Origin: Helicobacter canadensis MIT 98-5491
GTDB lineage: Bacteria > Campylobacterota > Campylobacteria > Campylobacterales > Helicobacteraceae
NCBI RefSeq assembly: GCF_000162575.1
Contig: NZ_CM000776.2
Span: 252,950-316,949, forward strand
Direction of reading: 5' to 3'
DNA length: 64,000 nucleotides
A program made the position numbers and the translations under genes. Shown piece after piece: positions 14,980 through 24,148 of the stretch (positions within the stretch are counted from its first letter, which is position 1; every line of letters starts with the position of its first letter). A model generated the notes under the pieces. The model was not told the origin of the DNA and did no database searches. It saw only the letters and a list, made by a program, of their open reading frames with translations.

Positions 14980-16110
14980 TTATACCCTGTGAGTTGCAAG
15001 TCTTGAAATTTCTTTGCAAATATAATCAATATCTTCTTTTTTCATCGCACTATAAATAGGCAAACTTAAGATTTGTTGGTAATTTTTAAGAGCGATAGGA
15101 AAATCACTAATTTTGAATTTATATTTACTTTTGTAATAAGTTAAAAGATGTAGAGGCACGAAATGCAGGGCAGTTTCAATTCCGCTTTCTTTAAGTTCTT
15201 TGGCAAAGTGATCGCGATTCTTGTCAATTTTAATGATAAAGTGAAAAAAGATATGCTCATTTTTAACCACAGGCATAGAAATATGGGGAGTGTTTGCTAG
15301 GTTTTGCATATAATAAGAAGCGATTTCTTTGCGTCTTTTGATAATATAATCCATTCTTTGTAATTGGCTAAGACAGAGGGCTGCGTCTAAATAACTTAAA
15401 TTGTATTTATTACCAACGCCTACGACATCATAGAGATATTGTGGGCGAACACTTGTAACCTTTTCGCTTACGATTCCGTGATAGCGTAATAAAGTGGCTT
15501 GATTAGCTAGTTTTTCATCGTGTGTAGCAAGGATTCCAGCTTGTGCTACGGGACTAGAAGAATCAAGGACAATGCTAAAGATTGTAGCATAACTTTTTTG
15601 ATTCCCTATTTTTATGTCATTATGAGTTAATCCAAGTGCCATTGTTGCATCTTCGATAATTTTAAGATTATAATGTTCTGCAAGCTTATAAAAGGGTTCT
15701 GTATCGCAAAATTGTCCTGCAATGTGGCTAACAATAATTGCACGAGTTTTTTTAAGATTGTTTTTTTCTAATGTTTCTTTGCATTTTTCATAAGAAATTT
15801 CAAAAGTATCTTCCATAATATCTACAAAAATGGGTTCAGCATCAAAATGTCGAATGATTTCTGGGAAGCTTGGGTGGCAATTCACAGAACAAAGAATCTT
15901 GTCGCCGCGTTTAATATCCATAGCAAAAAGACAAAGATGAAAAGCCGCTGTCCCGCTATTTGCAGAGATTGCATATTTGATTCCAGTGTAGTTTTTAAAG
16001 GCTTCCTCTAAATCTTGAGTGATGTTGTAGCTTGGATTTTCAAGCACATGGTTAATTAGCTTTTTCTCACTTTCAGTGATATCAGGGATAAAATAGGGAA
16101 TCTTTAGCAT
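14980..16110 (-). CDS. DegT/DnrJ/EryC1/StrS-fold protein lacking the PLP lysine
   Basis: A 376-residue protein of the sugar aminotransferase family. Recognisable parts are SANSGTAAFHLCLFA (about 49-63), IIEDATMALG (151-160, with the PLP-pyridine aspartate at D154) and LLRYHG. The family segment FSFHPVKxxxTGEGG aligns here without gaps to FSIVLDSSSPVAQAG (178-192). The catalytic lysine is therefore replaced by S184 and GEGG by AQAG. Ordinary transamination through a PLP Schiff base should be impossible. It may bind PLP or a nucleotide sugar for another reaction (ColD-type dehydratases have histidine at this site), act as a regulator, or be drifting. It sits between nadE and lpxK, which hints at a lipid A or glycan link. 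Confidence 0.75.
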   Translation of the reverse strand: MLKIPYFIPDITESEKKLINHVLENPSYNITQDLEEAFKNYTGIKYAISANSGTAAFHLCLFAMDIKRGDKILCSVNCHPSFPEIIRHFDAEPIFVDIMEDTFEISYEKCKETLEKNNLKKTRAIIVSHIAGQFCDTEPFYKLAEHYNLKIIEDATMALGLTHNDIKIGNQKSYATIFSIVLDSSSPVAQAGILATHDEKLANQATLLRYHGIVSEKVTSVRPQYLYDVVGVGNKYNLSYLDAALCLSQLQRMDYIIKRRKEIASYYMQNLANTPHISMPVVKNEHIFFHFIIKIDKNRDHFAKELKESGIETALHFVPLHLLTYYKSKYKFKISDFPIALKNYQQILSLPIYSAMKKEDIDYICKEISRLATHRV

Positions 16111-16121
16111 TTATAATCCTT

Positions 16122-16880
16122 TTATAAGGGTGCAATTTCTGGAATTTTTCTTTTAAATTCCATTGTTTTTATTCTTTGTATAACTATATCAACTGCCTTT
16201 TTTGGTAAGTTTTTATCTAGGATTTCTTGTTTAGAAAATCCTTGCTCTAAGAGTTGCATAATATTATCTAAAATTTGATAAGAAAATCCAAGTTCTTTTT
16301 CATCACTTTGTCCTTCATATAAATCTGCACTAGGGGCTTTGGTTTGAATGCTTTGGGGAAGATTTAAAAGCTTGGCAATTTCAAAAATTTCTGTTTTATA
16401 GAGATTGCCAATGGGATTAATCGCACAAGCTAAATCTCCAAAAATCGTCCCATACCCAAGCAAAATCTCACTTTTATTGCTTGTTCCAATAACTAAAGCG
16501 TTCTTGGCAAAAGCATAATCATACAAATAAATCATACGGATTCTAGCACACAAATTTCCCATTCTAGCTGGATTGTTTTCAAGCCCTTCTAGTGTATCTA
16601 AAAAGCCCTTTTGGGGTTTTTCTAGGGGGAGAATGGAGTGAGAAATATCAAAGGTTTTGCAAAGTTCTAGTGCATCTTCAAGACTGCTTTTGGAAGATTG
16701 TAAAGAGGGCATTAAAATCGCGTGATGATTTAAACCAAAAGCTTGTTTGCACAAAACAGCAACGACTGCAGAATCAATCCCTCCGCTTAGCCCAAAGACG
16801 ACAGATTTAAATCCTCTTTTTTGCACTTCTGTTTGTAAGAATTCTACTAGCTTTGTGATAATTTTTGAGTAATCTTTCAT
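16122..16880 (-). CDS. nadE: NAD+ synthase (ammonia-dependent type)
   Basis: A 252-residue cytoplasmic enzyme of the last step of NAD synthesis, which amidates nicotinic acid adenine dinucleotide using ATP and ammonia. The ATP pyrophosphatase P-loop SGGIDS is at residues 32-37. There is no glutaminase domain, so ammonia is the nitrogen source. Further family segments are GTSNKSEILLGYGTIFGD and KAPSADLYEGQSDE. It is the first gene of the nadE-degT-like-lpxK run; 11 bases separate it from the next. Confidence 0.95.
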   Translation of the reverse strand: MKDYSKIITKLVEFLQTEVQKRGFKSVVFGLSGGIDSAVVAVLCKQAFGLNHHAILMPSLQSSKSSLEDALELCKTFDISHSILPLEKPQKGFLDTLEGLENNPARMGNLCARIRMIYLYDYAFAKNALVIGTSNKSEILLGYGTIFGDLACAINPIGNLYKTEIFEIAKLLNLPQSIQTKAPSADLYEGQSDEKELGFSYQILDNIMQLLEQGFSKQEILDKNLPKKAVDIVIQRIKTMEFKRKIPEIAPL

Positions 16881-17055
16881 AAAATGCCTAAAATTTTAAT
16901 TTTTAAGAAAATAAAAACAATTCTTATAAATAGAATTCTATCCAAAAAATCTTTTAGATTATGCTTAGTTTTTGGATTTTAGTAACATTTAAGTTTTTAA
17001 ATTAAATTTTAAGCGGTTGATAAGTTTGAAATATTTGGTTATTAAAGAGAAGCAA

Positions 17056-17133
17056 TGGTCGGAGTAGCGGGATTTGAACCCACGACCTCACCCACCCCAA
17101 GGGTGTGCGCTAGCCAGGCTGCGCTATACTCCG
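17056..17133 (-). tRNA. tRNA-Pro (anticodon GGG)
   Basis: A complete cloverleaf read on the minus strand: acceptor CGGAGTA / TACTCCG, D arm GCGC / GCGC, anticodon stem CACCC / GGGTG with loop TTGGGGT (anticodon GGG), T arm with TTCAAAT, and an encoded CCA end. It stands alone between nadE and flgI. Confidence 0.95.
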
Positions 17134-17208
17134 AAAATGTAGTATAATTTGAAAGTGGGATTGTATCAAAAAATGATTAAAATAATATTGAAACCACAAA
17201 AATATTTT

Positions 17209-17223
17209 TGGAATACTTTTTGC
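17209..17223 (+). promoter_or_regulatory. sigma54 (RpoN)-like promoter upstream of flgI
   Basis: TGGAATACTTTTTGC has the GG-N10-GC spacing that defines -24/-12 promoters, with the TTGC end intact. A start site would fall near 17235, giving a leader of about 35 bases before flgI. Sigma54 drives many middle flagellar genes in Helicobacter. Confidence 0.55.
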
Positions 17224-17269
17224 TTTTTTGAAATCTAAATATTTTAGCGAAAATAAGGATATAGCAGCT

Positions 17270-18328
17270 ATGAAAAAAATAATACCTCTTCTTTTTAGTC
17301 TTTTTTTGGTTACTCCGATTTTTGCTGCCAAAGTGAGTGATTTAGTAAATATAGTTGGTGTAAGGGATAATCAGCTTATTGGTTATGGTTTGGTAGTTGG
17401 ATTAAATGGAAGTGGGGATAAAACGACTTCTACTTTTACGATGCAATCTATTTCAAATATGTTAGAGAGTGTGAATGTTAAAATTGATCCTAATGATATA
17501 CAATCCAAAAATGTCGCAGCAGTAATGGTAACCGCTAAGCTACCTCCTTTTGCTAGACAGGGGGATACAATTGATATTTTAGTCTCTAGTATTGGCGATG
17601 CCAAATCGCTTGAAGGGGGGACTTTGCTTTTAACTCCACTAAGTGGATTAGATGGTAGAATCTATGCAGTAGCTCAAGGAGCAGTAGGGATTGGAGGAAA
17701 AAATGAAAGGGGAGGAAGTGCTAATCATTCTCTTGCAGCAACAATGCCAAATGGAGGGATTGTTGAGAGAGAAGTCGTGTATGACTTGTATAACAAAGTC
17801 AATGCAACTTTAAGTCTAAAAGAAGCTAATTTCCAAAATGCTATGCGGATTCAAACACGAATTAATGAGACTTTTGGTGCTAATCCTGAAAATAAGCCTA
17901 TTGCTACAGCCATTGATCCACGAACTATCAAACTCCAAAGACCGGAAAATTTAAGTATGGTGGAATTTTTGGCACGCGTTCAAGAAATTGATGTGGATTA
18001 TGTTAGGGAGGATAAAATTATTATTAATGAAAAAACTGGGACGGTTATTGCGGGAATGGGAGTTGAAGTTTCTCCTGTGGTGGTAACACACAATAATATT
18101 ACTATTAAAGTTTCTAATGAAGCCACCAATGATCCAGAAGCAGTGGATATGGGATCAGGAGCAGTCTTTAGCCCACAACAAGCAATGGTTACAAGCCCTA
18201 ATAATCCAACAATTTCAAGTGTTACAAGAGCATTGCAAAGAATGGGTGCTACCCCAAAAGATATGATTGCTATTATTGAGACAATGAAAAAAGCCGGTGC
18301 TTTTAATGCGGATTTAGAGATTATCTAA
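17270..18328 (+). CDS. flgI: flagellar P-ring protein
   Basis: A 352-residue periplasmic protein that forms the P-ring around the flagellar rod in the peptidoglycan layer. It has a Sec signal peptide (MKKIIPLLFSLFLVTPIFA, residues 1-19) and the family hallmark VRDNQLIGYGLVVGLNGSGD just after it. The length matches the family. I chose ATG 17270 over an in-frame ATG at 17228 because the signal peptide starts there; AAGGAT precedes it. It is followed 11 bases later by a flgJ-like gene. Confidence 0.97.
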   Translation: MKKIIPLLFSLFLVTPIFAAKVSDLVNIVGVRDNQLIGYGLVVGLNGSGDKTTSTFTMQSISNMLESVNVKIDPNDIQSKNVAAVMVTAKLPPFARQGDTIDILVSSIGDAKSLEGGTLLLTPLSGLDGRIYAVAQGAVGIGGKNERGGSANHSLAATMPNGGIVEREVVYDLYNKVNATLSLKEANFQNAMRIQTRINETFGANPENKPIATAIDPRTIKLQRPENLSMVEFLARVQEIDVDYVREDKIIINEKTGTVIAGMGVEVSPVVVTHNNITIKVSNEATNDPEAVDMGSGAVFSPQQAMVTSPNNPTISSVTRALQRMGATPKDMIAIIETMKKAGAFNADLEII

Positions 18329-18339
18329 GGGGGTAAATT

Positions 18340-18660
18340 ATGGAAATCAATTTTAATCATTTAAATGGATACTCTAAGGATATTTTAGATGCAGCAAAGC
18401 AGGCTCCGACTATCCAAAAAACCGATGATGATACGCGATTGAGGGAACAAACGGATGCTTTTGAAGCATTGATTATTAAAAATATGCTTGATACGGCTTT
18501 AAAAATGGATGATTCTTTGTATCCAAAAGCCCCAGGACACGATATTTATGAATCAATGTATCGCGATACTTTATCAGAGAGTTTAAGTGGGAGCTTTGGT
18601 TTTAGTGATTTACTTTTTGATTATTTAAAAGATTTACAAAGCAAACAAGGAAGCAAGTGA
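18340..18660 (+). CDS. flgJ: FlgJ-like rod-binding protein (short form)
   Basis: A 106-residue protein corresponding only to the rod-binding domain of FlgJ; the muramidase domain of enterobacterial FlgJ is absent, as is usual in Campylobacterota. Typical segments are LREQTDAFEALIIKNMLDTA and DIYESMYRDTLSESLS. It probably acts as the rod cap that helps assemble the flagellar rod. ATG 18340 is preceded by GGGGG. Its TGA overlaps the GTG start of flgS (GTGA), so the two are translationally coupled. Confidence 0.85.
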   Translation: MEINFNHLNGYSKDILDAAKQAPTIQKTDDDTRLREQTDAFEALIIKNMLDTALKMDDSLYPKAPGHDIYESMYRDTLSESLSGSFGFSDLLFDYLKDLQSKQGSK

Positions 18661-19667
18661 TTGATCAAAATTTACTTGAATCGCTAAGCAGTAGCGATAA
18701 AGAATCGTTTGCTAAGGGTTTAAAGGAGCTTATCACTCAAACTTATGAAGTTGAAAAAGAATTTGTTGAGCTCAAAGCACTTTTTGAAGAAGTCCTTGAT
18801 ATTTTGCCAACTGCTGTTTGGGTTTTGGAGCAGGGGGGTGAGATTTTTTATCAAAATAGTCTTGCATCAGAAATCCCAGAGCTTTTAGAGGCATTTGATT
18901 TGCAGAAGACTAAGCGTCAAGAAATTGAGCTAGATTCAAAAGTTTATTTGGTGCAAACCAACCAAAAACTAAATAAGATTATTATTTCTGCTACCGATAT
19001 TACAAGTGAAAAGCGACGCGAAAGATTAGCTTCTATGGGGCAGATTTCTGCGCATCTAGCACACGAAATTCGCAATCCTGTTGGTTCTGTAGCACTACTT
19101 GCTTCCACACTCTTAAAGCGAGTAGATATTAAAAATAAAACTTTGGTTTTGGAAATTAAAAAATCAATTTGGAGAGTGGAGAGAATCATTAAAGCAACTT
19201 TACTTTTTTCAAAAGGGGTGCATATCCAAAAAAGTGAAATTGATCCCCAAAAATTGCAAGATGAATTGCAAGAATCTTTGAATTACTATACTTATTCTAA
19301 AAATATTCATTTTGCTTTTGATTTGAATGGAGAATTTTTTGAGGCGGATTTTGATTTACTTTGTATTGTCTTGCAAAATTTTCTTTTTAATGCCATTGAT
19401 GCCATTGAAGAGGGTGAAGAGGAAGAAGGAGTGGTGGAAATAAGTTATCAAAAAACAGACAAGGAAGCAGTCTTTAGAATCTTTGATAATGGCAAACCCA
19501 TAGAGAATCCGCAAATACTCTTTGAGCCTTTTAAAAGCACTAAACTTAAGGGGAATGGCTTAGGACTTGCTTTGTCTTTGCAGATTATTCAAGCACACGA
19601 AGGCAGCATTGAATTATTAGCAGGAAATAAAAAAGGTTTTGAGATTATTTTGCCACAAAGTGTTTAA
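18657..19667 (+). CDS. flgS: flagellar two-component sensor kinase FlgS
   Basis: A 336-residue cytoplasmic histidine kinase with no transmembrane segment. The N-terminal region (about 1-110) is PAS-like, followed by the H-box AHLAHEIRNPVG (phosphorylated H136), then an N-box (NFLFNAIDAIEE) and a G-box GNGLGLALSL. The family partner is FlgR, the activator of sigma54-dependent flagellar genes. The gene starts with GTG at 18657, overlapping the flgJ stop. The H. pylori homologue (HP0244) likewise lies beside HP0245 and flgI. If the sigma54-like site upstream of flgI is real, FlgS would reinforce its own expression. Confidence 0.93.
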   Translation: MIDQNLLESLSSSDKESFAKGLKELITQTYEVEKEFVELKALFEEVLDILPTAVWVLEQGGEIFYQNSLASEIPELLEAFDLQKTKRQEIELDSKVYLVQTNQKLNKIIISATDITSEKRRERLASMGQISAHLAHEIRNPVGSVALLASTLLKRVDIKNKTLVLEIKKSIWRVERIIKATLLFSKGVHIQKSEIDPQKLQDELQESLNYYTYSKNIHFAFDLNGEFFEADFDLLCIVLQNFLFNAIDAIEEGEEEEGVVEISYQKTDKEAVFRIFDNGKPIENPQILFEPFKSTKLKGNGLGLALSLQIIQAHEGSIELLAGNKKGFEIILPQSV

Positions 19668-19737
19668 AGGGTATTGAATTACATTAAAGATTAAGTCGTT
19701 TTTTGTTAGTATTACTAAAACATAAAAAGGATTAAAT

Positions 19738-20949
19738 ATGAGTAAAAATATCCAATTAATGCAAAATGTAAAGAGTATTCGCGAAGTTGATATTAAAGGC
19801 AAGCGAGTTTTGATTCGCGTGGATTTTAATGTGCCTATGGATGATGAATTGAATATTAGCGATGATTCAAGAATTAGAGAAGCGATTCCAACTATTAATT
19901 ATTGCATTGATAATGGTGCAAAATCCATTATTCTTGTAAGTCATCTTGGCAGACCAAAAGGCAAGAGTGATGAGTTTTCATTGAAGCATGTTCTAAAAAG
20001 ACTAGAAAGGCTACTTGCTAAAGATGTTGTTTTTGTGGAGAGTTTAGAAAACGCACAAGTAACTTTAAATACTTTGGTTGATGGAAGCATTGTGTTATTG
20101 GAAAATATCCGTTTCTATGAGGGTGAAGAGAAAAATGATTCAGTGCTTTCTCAAAAATTAGCTAATTTATGTGATGTGTATGTGAATGATGCCTTTGGAA
20201 CTTCACATAGAAAACATTCTTCAACTTATGGAATTGCTGAATATGCCAAAGAAAAAGTAGCGGGATTGTTACTTAAAAAAGAAATCGATTCTTTTGCGGT
20301 TGCTTTGTCTAATCCTTTGCGTCCTTTGTTGTTAATTGTTGGAGGTTCTAAGGTTTCTTCAAAATTAACGCTATTAAAATCTATTTTGGAAGTGGTTGAT
20401 AAAATTATTATTGGTGGAGCGATGAGCAACACTTTTTTAAAGGCAATTGGCTATGACACTAAAAGTTCTTTAGTAGAAAATGATTTGCTAGAAGAGGCAA
20501 AAGATATTTTAAGAAGTGCAAAAGAAAAGGGTGTTAAAGTTTATTTGCCTGTGGATGTTGTGGCAACAGATAATGTAAAAGATCCTAAAGAGATAAAAAT
20601 CACTCCAGCTCAAGATATTCCAGATGGATTAATGGTAGTAGATATTGGTCCTGCTACGGTGAAGCTTTTTAATGAAGTCATACGAGTGAGTGAGACTATT
20701 ATTTGGAATGGACCTTTGGGGGTTTATGAGCAACAAAAATTTTCAAGAGGAACTTTTAGCATTGCACACACTATTGCTGATACTTATGCTTATAGCGTGA
20801 TTGGTGGTGGAGACACCGCAGATGCAGTTGATAAAGCAGGAAATAAAGATAGTATGAGTTTCACTTCCACAGGTGGAGGAGCTAGTTTAGAGTTATTAGA
20901 GGGTGTAGTCTTACCGGCTTTTGAAGTGTTAGATAAGAAAGGTTGCTGA
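19738..20949 (+). CDS. pgk: phosphoglycerate kinase
   Basis: A cytoplasmic enzyme that interconverts 1,3-bisphosphoglycerate and 3-phosphoglycerate with ATP. It is 403 residues long. Family motifs are [15 protein letters not shown] near residues 22-36, SHLGRPKG and the nucleotide-binding [13 protein letters not shown] and [13 protein letters not shown] at the end. An internal ATG seven codons later would also give a normal length, but the first ATG has AAAAAGGAT upstream. Confidence 0.97.
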   Translation: MSKNIQLMQNVKSIREVDIKGKRVLIRVDFNVPMDDELNISDDSRIREAIPTINYCIDNGAKSIILVSHLGRPKGKSDEFSLKHVLKRLERLLAKDVVFVESLENAQVTLNTLVDGSIVLLENIRFYEGEEKNDSVLSQKLANLCDVYVNDAFGTSHRKHSSTYGIAEYAKEKVAGLLLKKEIDSFAVALSNPLRPLLLIVGGSKVSSKLTLLKSILEVVDKIIIGGAMSNTFLKAIGYDTKSSLVENDLLEEAKDILRSAKEKGVKVYLPVDVVATDNVKDPKEIKITPAQDIPDGLMVVDIGPATVKLFNEVIRVSETIIWNGPLGVYEQQKFSRGTFSIAHTIADTYAYSVIGGGDTADAVDKAGNKDSMSFTSTGGGASLELLEGVVLPAFEVLDKKGC

Positions 20950-20971
20950 AGTTTCATTTAGAGGGGTTGTA

Positions 20972-21928
20972 ATGCTGAATCTTTTTACTAAACGCAATGG
21001 AATGGTTGTTCGAGAAACCATTGCATCTGTAAAAAATATTGAAATTGATGCAGATATTTTATGGATCGATCTTTTGCATCCCAATGCAGAAGAGATCGCT
21101 TATATTTCTAAAACTTATCTTTTAGACATACCTACCAAAGAAGAAAGAGAAGAAATTGAAGAATCAGCAAGGTATTGGGAAGATAGTGAAACAGTTACGA
21201 TTAATACTTACTTCCTTACACGCCCTAATGAAGAAAAAATTTTTCATAATGAAACTATTACTTTTCTCATTACGCACAACATTCTTTTTACGGTGCGTTA
21301 TAGTGAATTTAAAGTTTTTGATGAAATTCAACAGCGTGTTTTGGCAAGTCCAAAACATTTTGAAGATGGCTTTGATTTAATTTCAAAAATTTTTGAATTG
21401 CGTGTTGAAAAAGATGCAGATATGCTTGAGGGAATTGCAAAAGAGACAAGGTTATTGAGGCGTTTGGTTGTTTTTGATAAGCAGCTAGGTGATGAGGTTT
21501 TAGAGAAGCTTTCTATTTTGCAAGAAATGCATTTGAGTTTGAGAGATAGTTTGTTTGATAAGAGACTTGCAATTACGGCATTGCTTAGGACTAATAAAGC
21601 TGATAGCGAAGTTAAAAAGGATTTGGGAATTGTTTTAAAAGATATTAATTCATTGGTAGAATTTACTAATGTCAATATGAATATTTTAGATAATATTCAA
21701 ACACTTTTTGCTAGTCAAATTAATATTGAGCAAAATAAAATTATCAAAATTTTCACCGTGGTAACTGTGGCTATGATGCCTCCAACGCTTATTGCAACAA
21801 TCTATGGAATGAATTTTAAACATATGCCGGAGTTAGAATGGGCTTATTCTTATCCAATTGTGCTTGCGGTAATGATTGTTTCAACTATTTTACCACTGCT
21901 CTACTTTAAAAAGAAAAAATGGCTTTAG
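20972..21928 (+). CDS. corA: magnesium/cobalt transporter CorA
   Basis: A 318-residue CorA-family channel. It has a long cytoplasmic helical N-domain and two C-terminal transmembrane helices. The GMN signature ([13 protein letters not shown]) lies between them and forms the channel mouth. The protein imports Mg2+ and is a pentamer in known structures. The basic tail KKKKWL ends the protein. The gene follows pgk by 22 bases and may share its transcript. Confidence 0.95.
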   Translation: MLNLFTKRNGMVVRETIASVKNIEIDADILWIDLLHPNAEEIAYISKTYLLDIPTKEEREEIEESARYWEDSETVTINTYFLTRPNEEKIFHNETITFLITHNILFTVRYSEFKVFDEIQQRVLASPKHFEDGFDLISKIFELRVEKDADMLEGIAKETRLLRRLVVFDKQLGDEVLEKLSILQEMHLSLRDSLFDKRLAITALLRTNKADSEVKKDLGIVLKDINSLVEFTNVNMNILDNIQTLFASQINIEQNKIIKIFTVVTVAMMPPTLIATIYGMNFKHMPELEWAYSYPIVLAVMIVSTILPLLYFKKKKWL

Positions 21929-21934
21929 TGGAAT

Positions 21935-21987
21935 AATCCACTTAAAATTTAAGTGGATTAGAAGAGGCAATATTTATTGCCTTTTTC
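21935..21987 (+). terminator. double hairpin terminator after corA
   Basis: A first perfect hairpin (AATCCACTTAAA / TTTAAGTGGATT, 21935-21959) is followed by a second (AGGCAAT / ATTGCCT, 21965-21982) with a T-run. The second overlaps the end of the convergent catalase-like gene, so the site probably terminates both. Confidence 0.7.
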
Positions 21988-22942
21988 CAAAAGTGATTGC
22001 ATAAGTGGGTGTTCTAAGATCAAAAAGAGGATCTATAGGTGCTTCTACTCCACTTGGAAGTTCTGATGGGAAATAAACATCTTGATTACACGCTTCACCA
22101 TCATATTTTTCTACTTTAAGTGTTCCAACTAATAAAGTCTTGTGATCTCCTGTCCATAAAGCGGTTGTATCATCAACTGCATCCCCTTTATTTGGGAATT
22201 CAAGATACATTTGATATTCAATGGGTTTGTTTTTCGTGTAAGCAATGAAATCTTCTTTTAAAAAATCTTTAGAAGCACTCTTAAGCTCACTTTGGCTTAA
22301 ATAGCTAATGCCATCTTTGGGAATAAATTTCCATCTAGCAGGAATAGTTTTGTCTTTTCCTTTTTCTTTGAACCAAAAAGTGTGAATACTATAAAAAGGA
22401 GTGTGTTCTAGACTTGAAATGCCAATTTTATCTAAATATGCACTAAAATTTTTATAAGAATCTACATTATTATTGAGATCATCAATGGTTTTTTGATCCA
22501 TAAGATTTGGAATTTTCATTTCAAAGAATTGTCCAAATTCTTTCGGATTTTTGGCAAAGTTAATTTCTGTATTAAGCATTACCATAGTCCAAGAATCTTC
22601 ATTTCCCATAAATTTAAGTGCCATACCTCTTTGTTTGCTTCTGTCATCTTGGATAGCACCTCCTAAAGAATATCGAACTTGAACAGGAATGGTTGCTTGA
22701 TTAAAAAGTGGAATATTTAAATTAGAAAGATTGAAATTTTTATCAGCGATAAAAGTCGCATTGGCACAAAATCCTTTTTTGTGATTCACCCTTGCTTTGC
22801 TATCATTTGGATCACCATTGAGTCTGTAGAAAATTTCTGCAATTTTGTCTGGATCATAAATGGTTTCTTGAGCATTAACGAAAGTTCCAAGCAAACAAGT
22901 GCTAGCACAAATTGTTAAAACTTTTTTGAAATTTTTAAGCAT
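21974..22942 (-). CDS. periplasmic catalase-like heme protein (HP0485-like)
   Basis: A 322-residue secreted member of the small catalase-related (SrpA/HP0485-like) family, with a signal peptide (about residues 1-24, ending at VNAQ). H54 in RVNHKKGFCANATF is in the position of the distal catalytic histidine. The C-terminal RTPTYAITFGKRQ contains the expected heme-ligand tyrosine (about Y314). It is shorter than true catalases of about 480-500 residues. Family members are periplasmic peroxidase-like proteins; whether this one removes peroxide is not proven by sequence. Confidence 0.85.
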   Translation of the reverse strand: MLKNFKKVLTICASTCLLGTFVNAQETIYDPDKIAEIFYRLNGDPNDSKARVNHKKGFCANATFIADKNFNLSNLNIPLFNQATIPVQVRYSLGGAIQDDRSKQRGMALKFMGNEDSWTMVMLNTEINFAKNPKEFGQFFEMKIPNLMDQKTIDDLNNNVDSYKNFSAYLDKIGISSLEHTPFYSIHTFWFKEKGKDKTIPARWKFIPKDGISYLSQSELKSASKDFLKEDFIAYTKNKPIEYQMYLEFPNKGDAVDDTTALWTGDHKTLLVGTLKVEKYDGEACNQDVYFPSELPSGVEAPIDPLFDLRTPTYAITFGKRQ

Positions 22943-23019
22943 TGAAAACTCCTTATAATAATAATTATTTTAGAGATAATAGCATAATTACAGGAAATAA
23001 GTAAAGTTTATTTTTTTGG

Positions 23020-24144
23020 TTAAAGAAGGTTTTGAGCAAATTTTCGCACTTCAAAATCAAGCACAAAGACTTCATTTAGGGAATTTGGTAGTGTTTGATG
23101 AAAATAGTCTAGGGTTTTTTGGATGATTGTTACAATCTCTCCAAAAGGAATTGTATGACATAAAAAAGCTTCAACAGCAACTTCATTAGCGGCGTTTAAA
23201 ATTACACCTAATTTAGGATTTTCTAAGAGAGAATTTTTGAGATTCCATAGGGGATAGCGTTTGGTGCAGATAGGTTCTAGGGTATAGTGTTGATTTACAA
23301 AATTAATACTTGGAATAAGGGGTGAGTGAGAGAAAGATTGTAAAAACTCTTCTTTTAAGCCAAGTCCATAGGTAATGGCATAAGCAATAGGGAGTTGCAT
23401 ATTAGCATTAGCAAAATGTGCCACTATACTTCCATCCCAAAACTCTACTAGTGCGTGAATTTGTGAATTTCGCTCAATATATGCATCAATATTTTGAGTT
23501 TTTAAAAGCCAATGAGCTTCTAGAACTTCAAAGAGTTTATTAACCATAGTTGCTGAATCAATGGTGATTTTTTTGCCCATTTTCCAATTGGGATGTTTGA
23601 GCGCGTTGGTGGCATTTTGTAAGGGGATTTCCTCTAAAGGAGTATCTCTAAAAGCACCACCGCTTGCAGTGATATAAAGATTCTTAAATGGGCGGATTTG
23701 AGAATTAAAATTCATAAGATAAGCAAGACTAAAATGTTCGCTATCAATAGGAATAATTTTGGAAGTGTCGATAAAATCACCCCCAACAACAAGACTTTCT
23801 TTATTGGCTAAAGCAACTTTTTTGCCTTCTTTTAGGGAATGTAATGTAGGTTCTAAACCTAAAAATCCAACAAGAGCATTGATAACTAGGCTACTTTTAG
23901 AGGTTGAAATGGCTTCTAAGATTCCCTCTTTGCCATAATAGATTTTTCCACTAAATTTTTTTGTGATTTTAGGAATATCTTGTTTGTTGGCAATAACAAT
24001 GTTTTTAGGGTTAAATTCAAGGATTTGTTCATTAAGAAGGGAGATGTTTTTACCCGCACTTAGTGTTTCTATTTCTAATGAAAAGCGTTTGGCAATGGCT
24101 AAAGCGTTGATTCCAATAGATCCTGTGGAGCCTAAAATAATCAT
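23020..24144 (-). CDS. dxr: 1-deoxy-D-xylulose 5-phosphate reductoisomerase
   Basis: The second enzyme of the MEP isoprenoid pathway, making 2-C-methyl-D-erythritol 4-phosphate with NADPH. It begins with the nucleotide-binding motif GSTGSIG (about residues 5-11). The catalytic region shows ASGGAFRD and NHPNWKMGKKITIDSAT-like segments, and NAANEVAVEAF lies near the end. I chose ATG 24144 (374 residues) because AAAGGT precedes it and the Rossmann motif begins at once; the longer frame from 24210 would run into cdsA. It starts 5 bases after the cdsA stop. Confidence 0.95.
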   Translation of the reverse strand: MIILGSTGSIGINALAIAKRFSLEIETLSAGKNISLLNEQILEFNPKNIVIANKQDIPKITKKFSGKIYYGKEGILEAISTSKSSLVINALVGFLGLEPTLHSLKEGKKVALANKESLVVGGDFIDTSKIIPIDSEHFSLAYLMNFNSQIRPFKNLYITASGGAFRDTPLEEIPLQNATNALKHPNWKMGKKITIDSATMVNKLFEVLEAHWLLKTQNIDAYIERNSQIHALVEFWDGSIVAHFANANMQLPIAYAITYGLGLKEEFLQSFSHSPLIPSINFVNQHYTLEPICTKRYPLWNLKNSLLENPKLGVILNAANEVAVEAFLCHTIPFGEIVTIIQKTLDYFHQTLPNSLNEVFVLDFEVRKFAQNLL

Positions 24145-24148
24145 AAAA

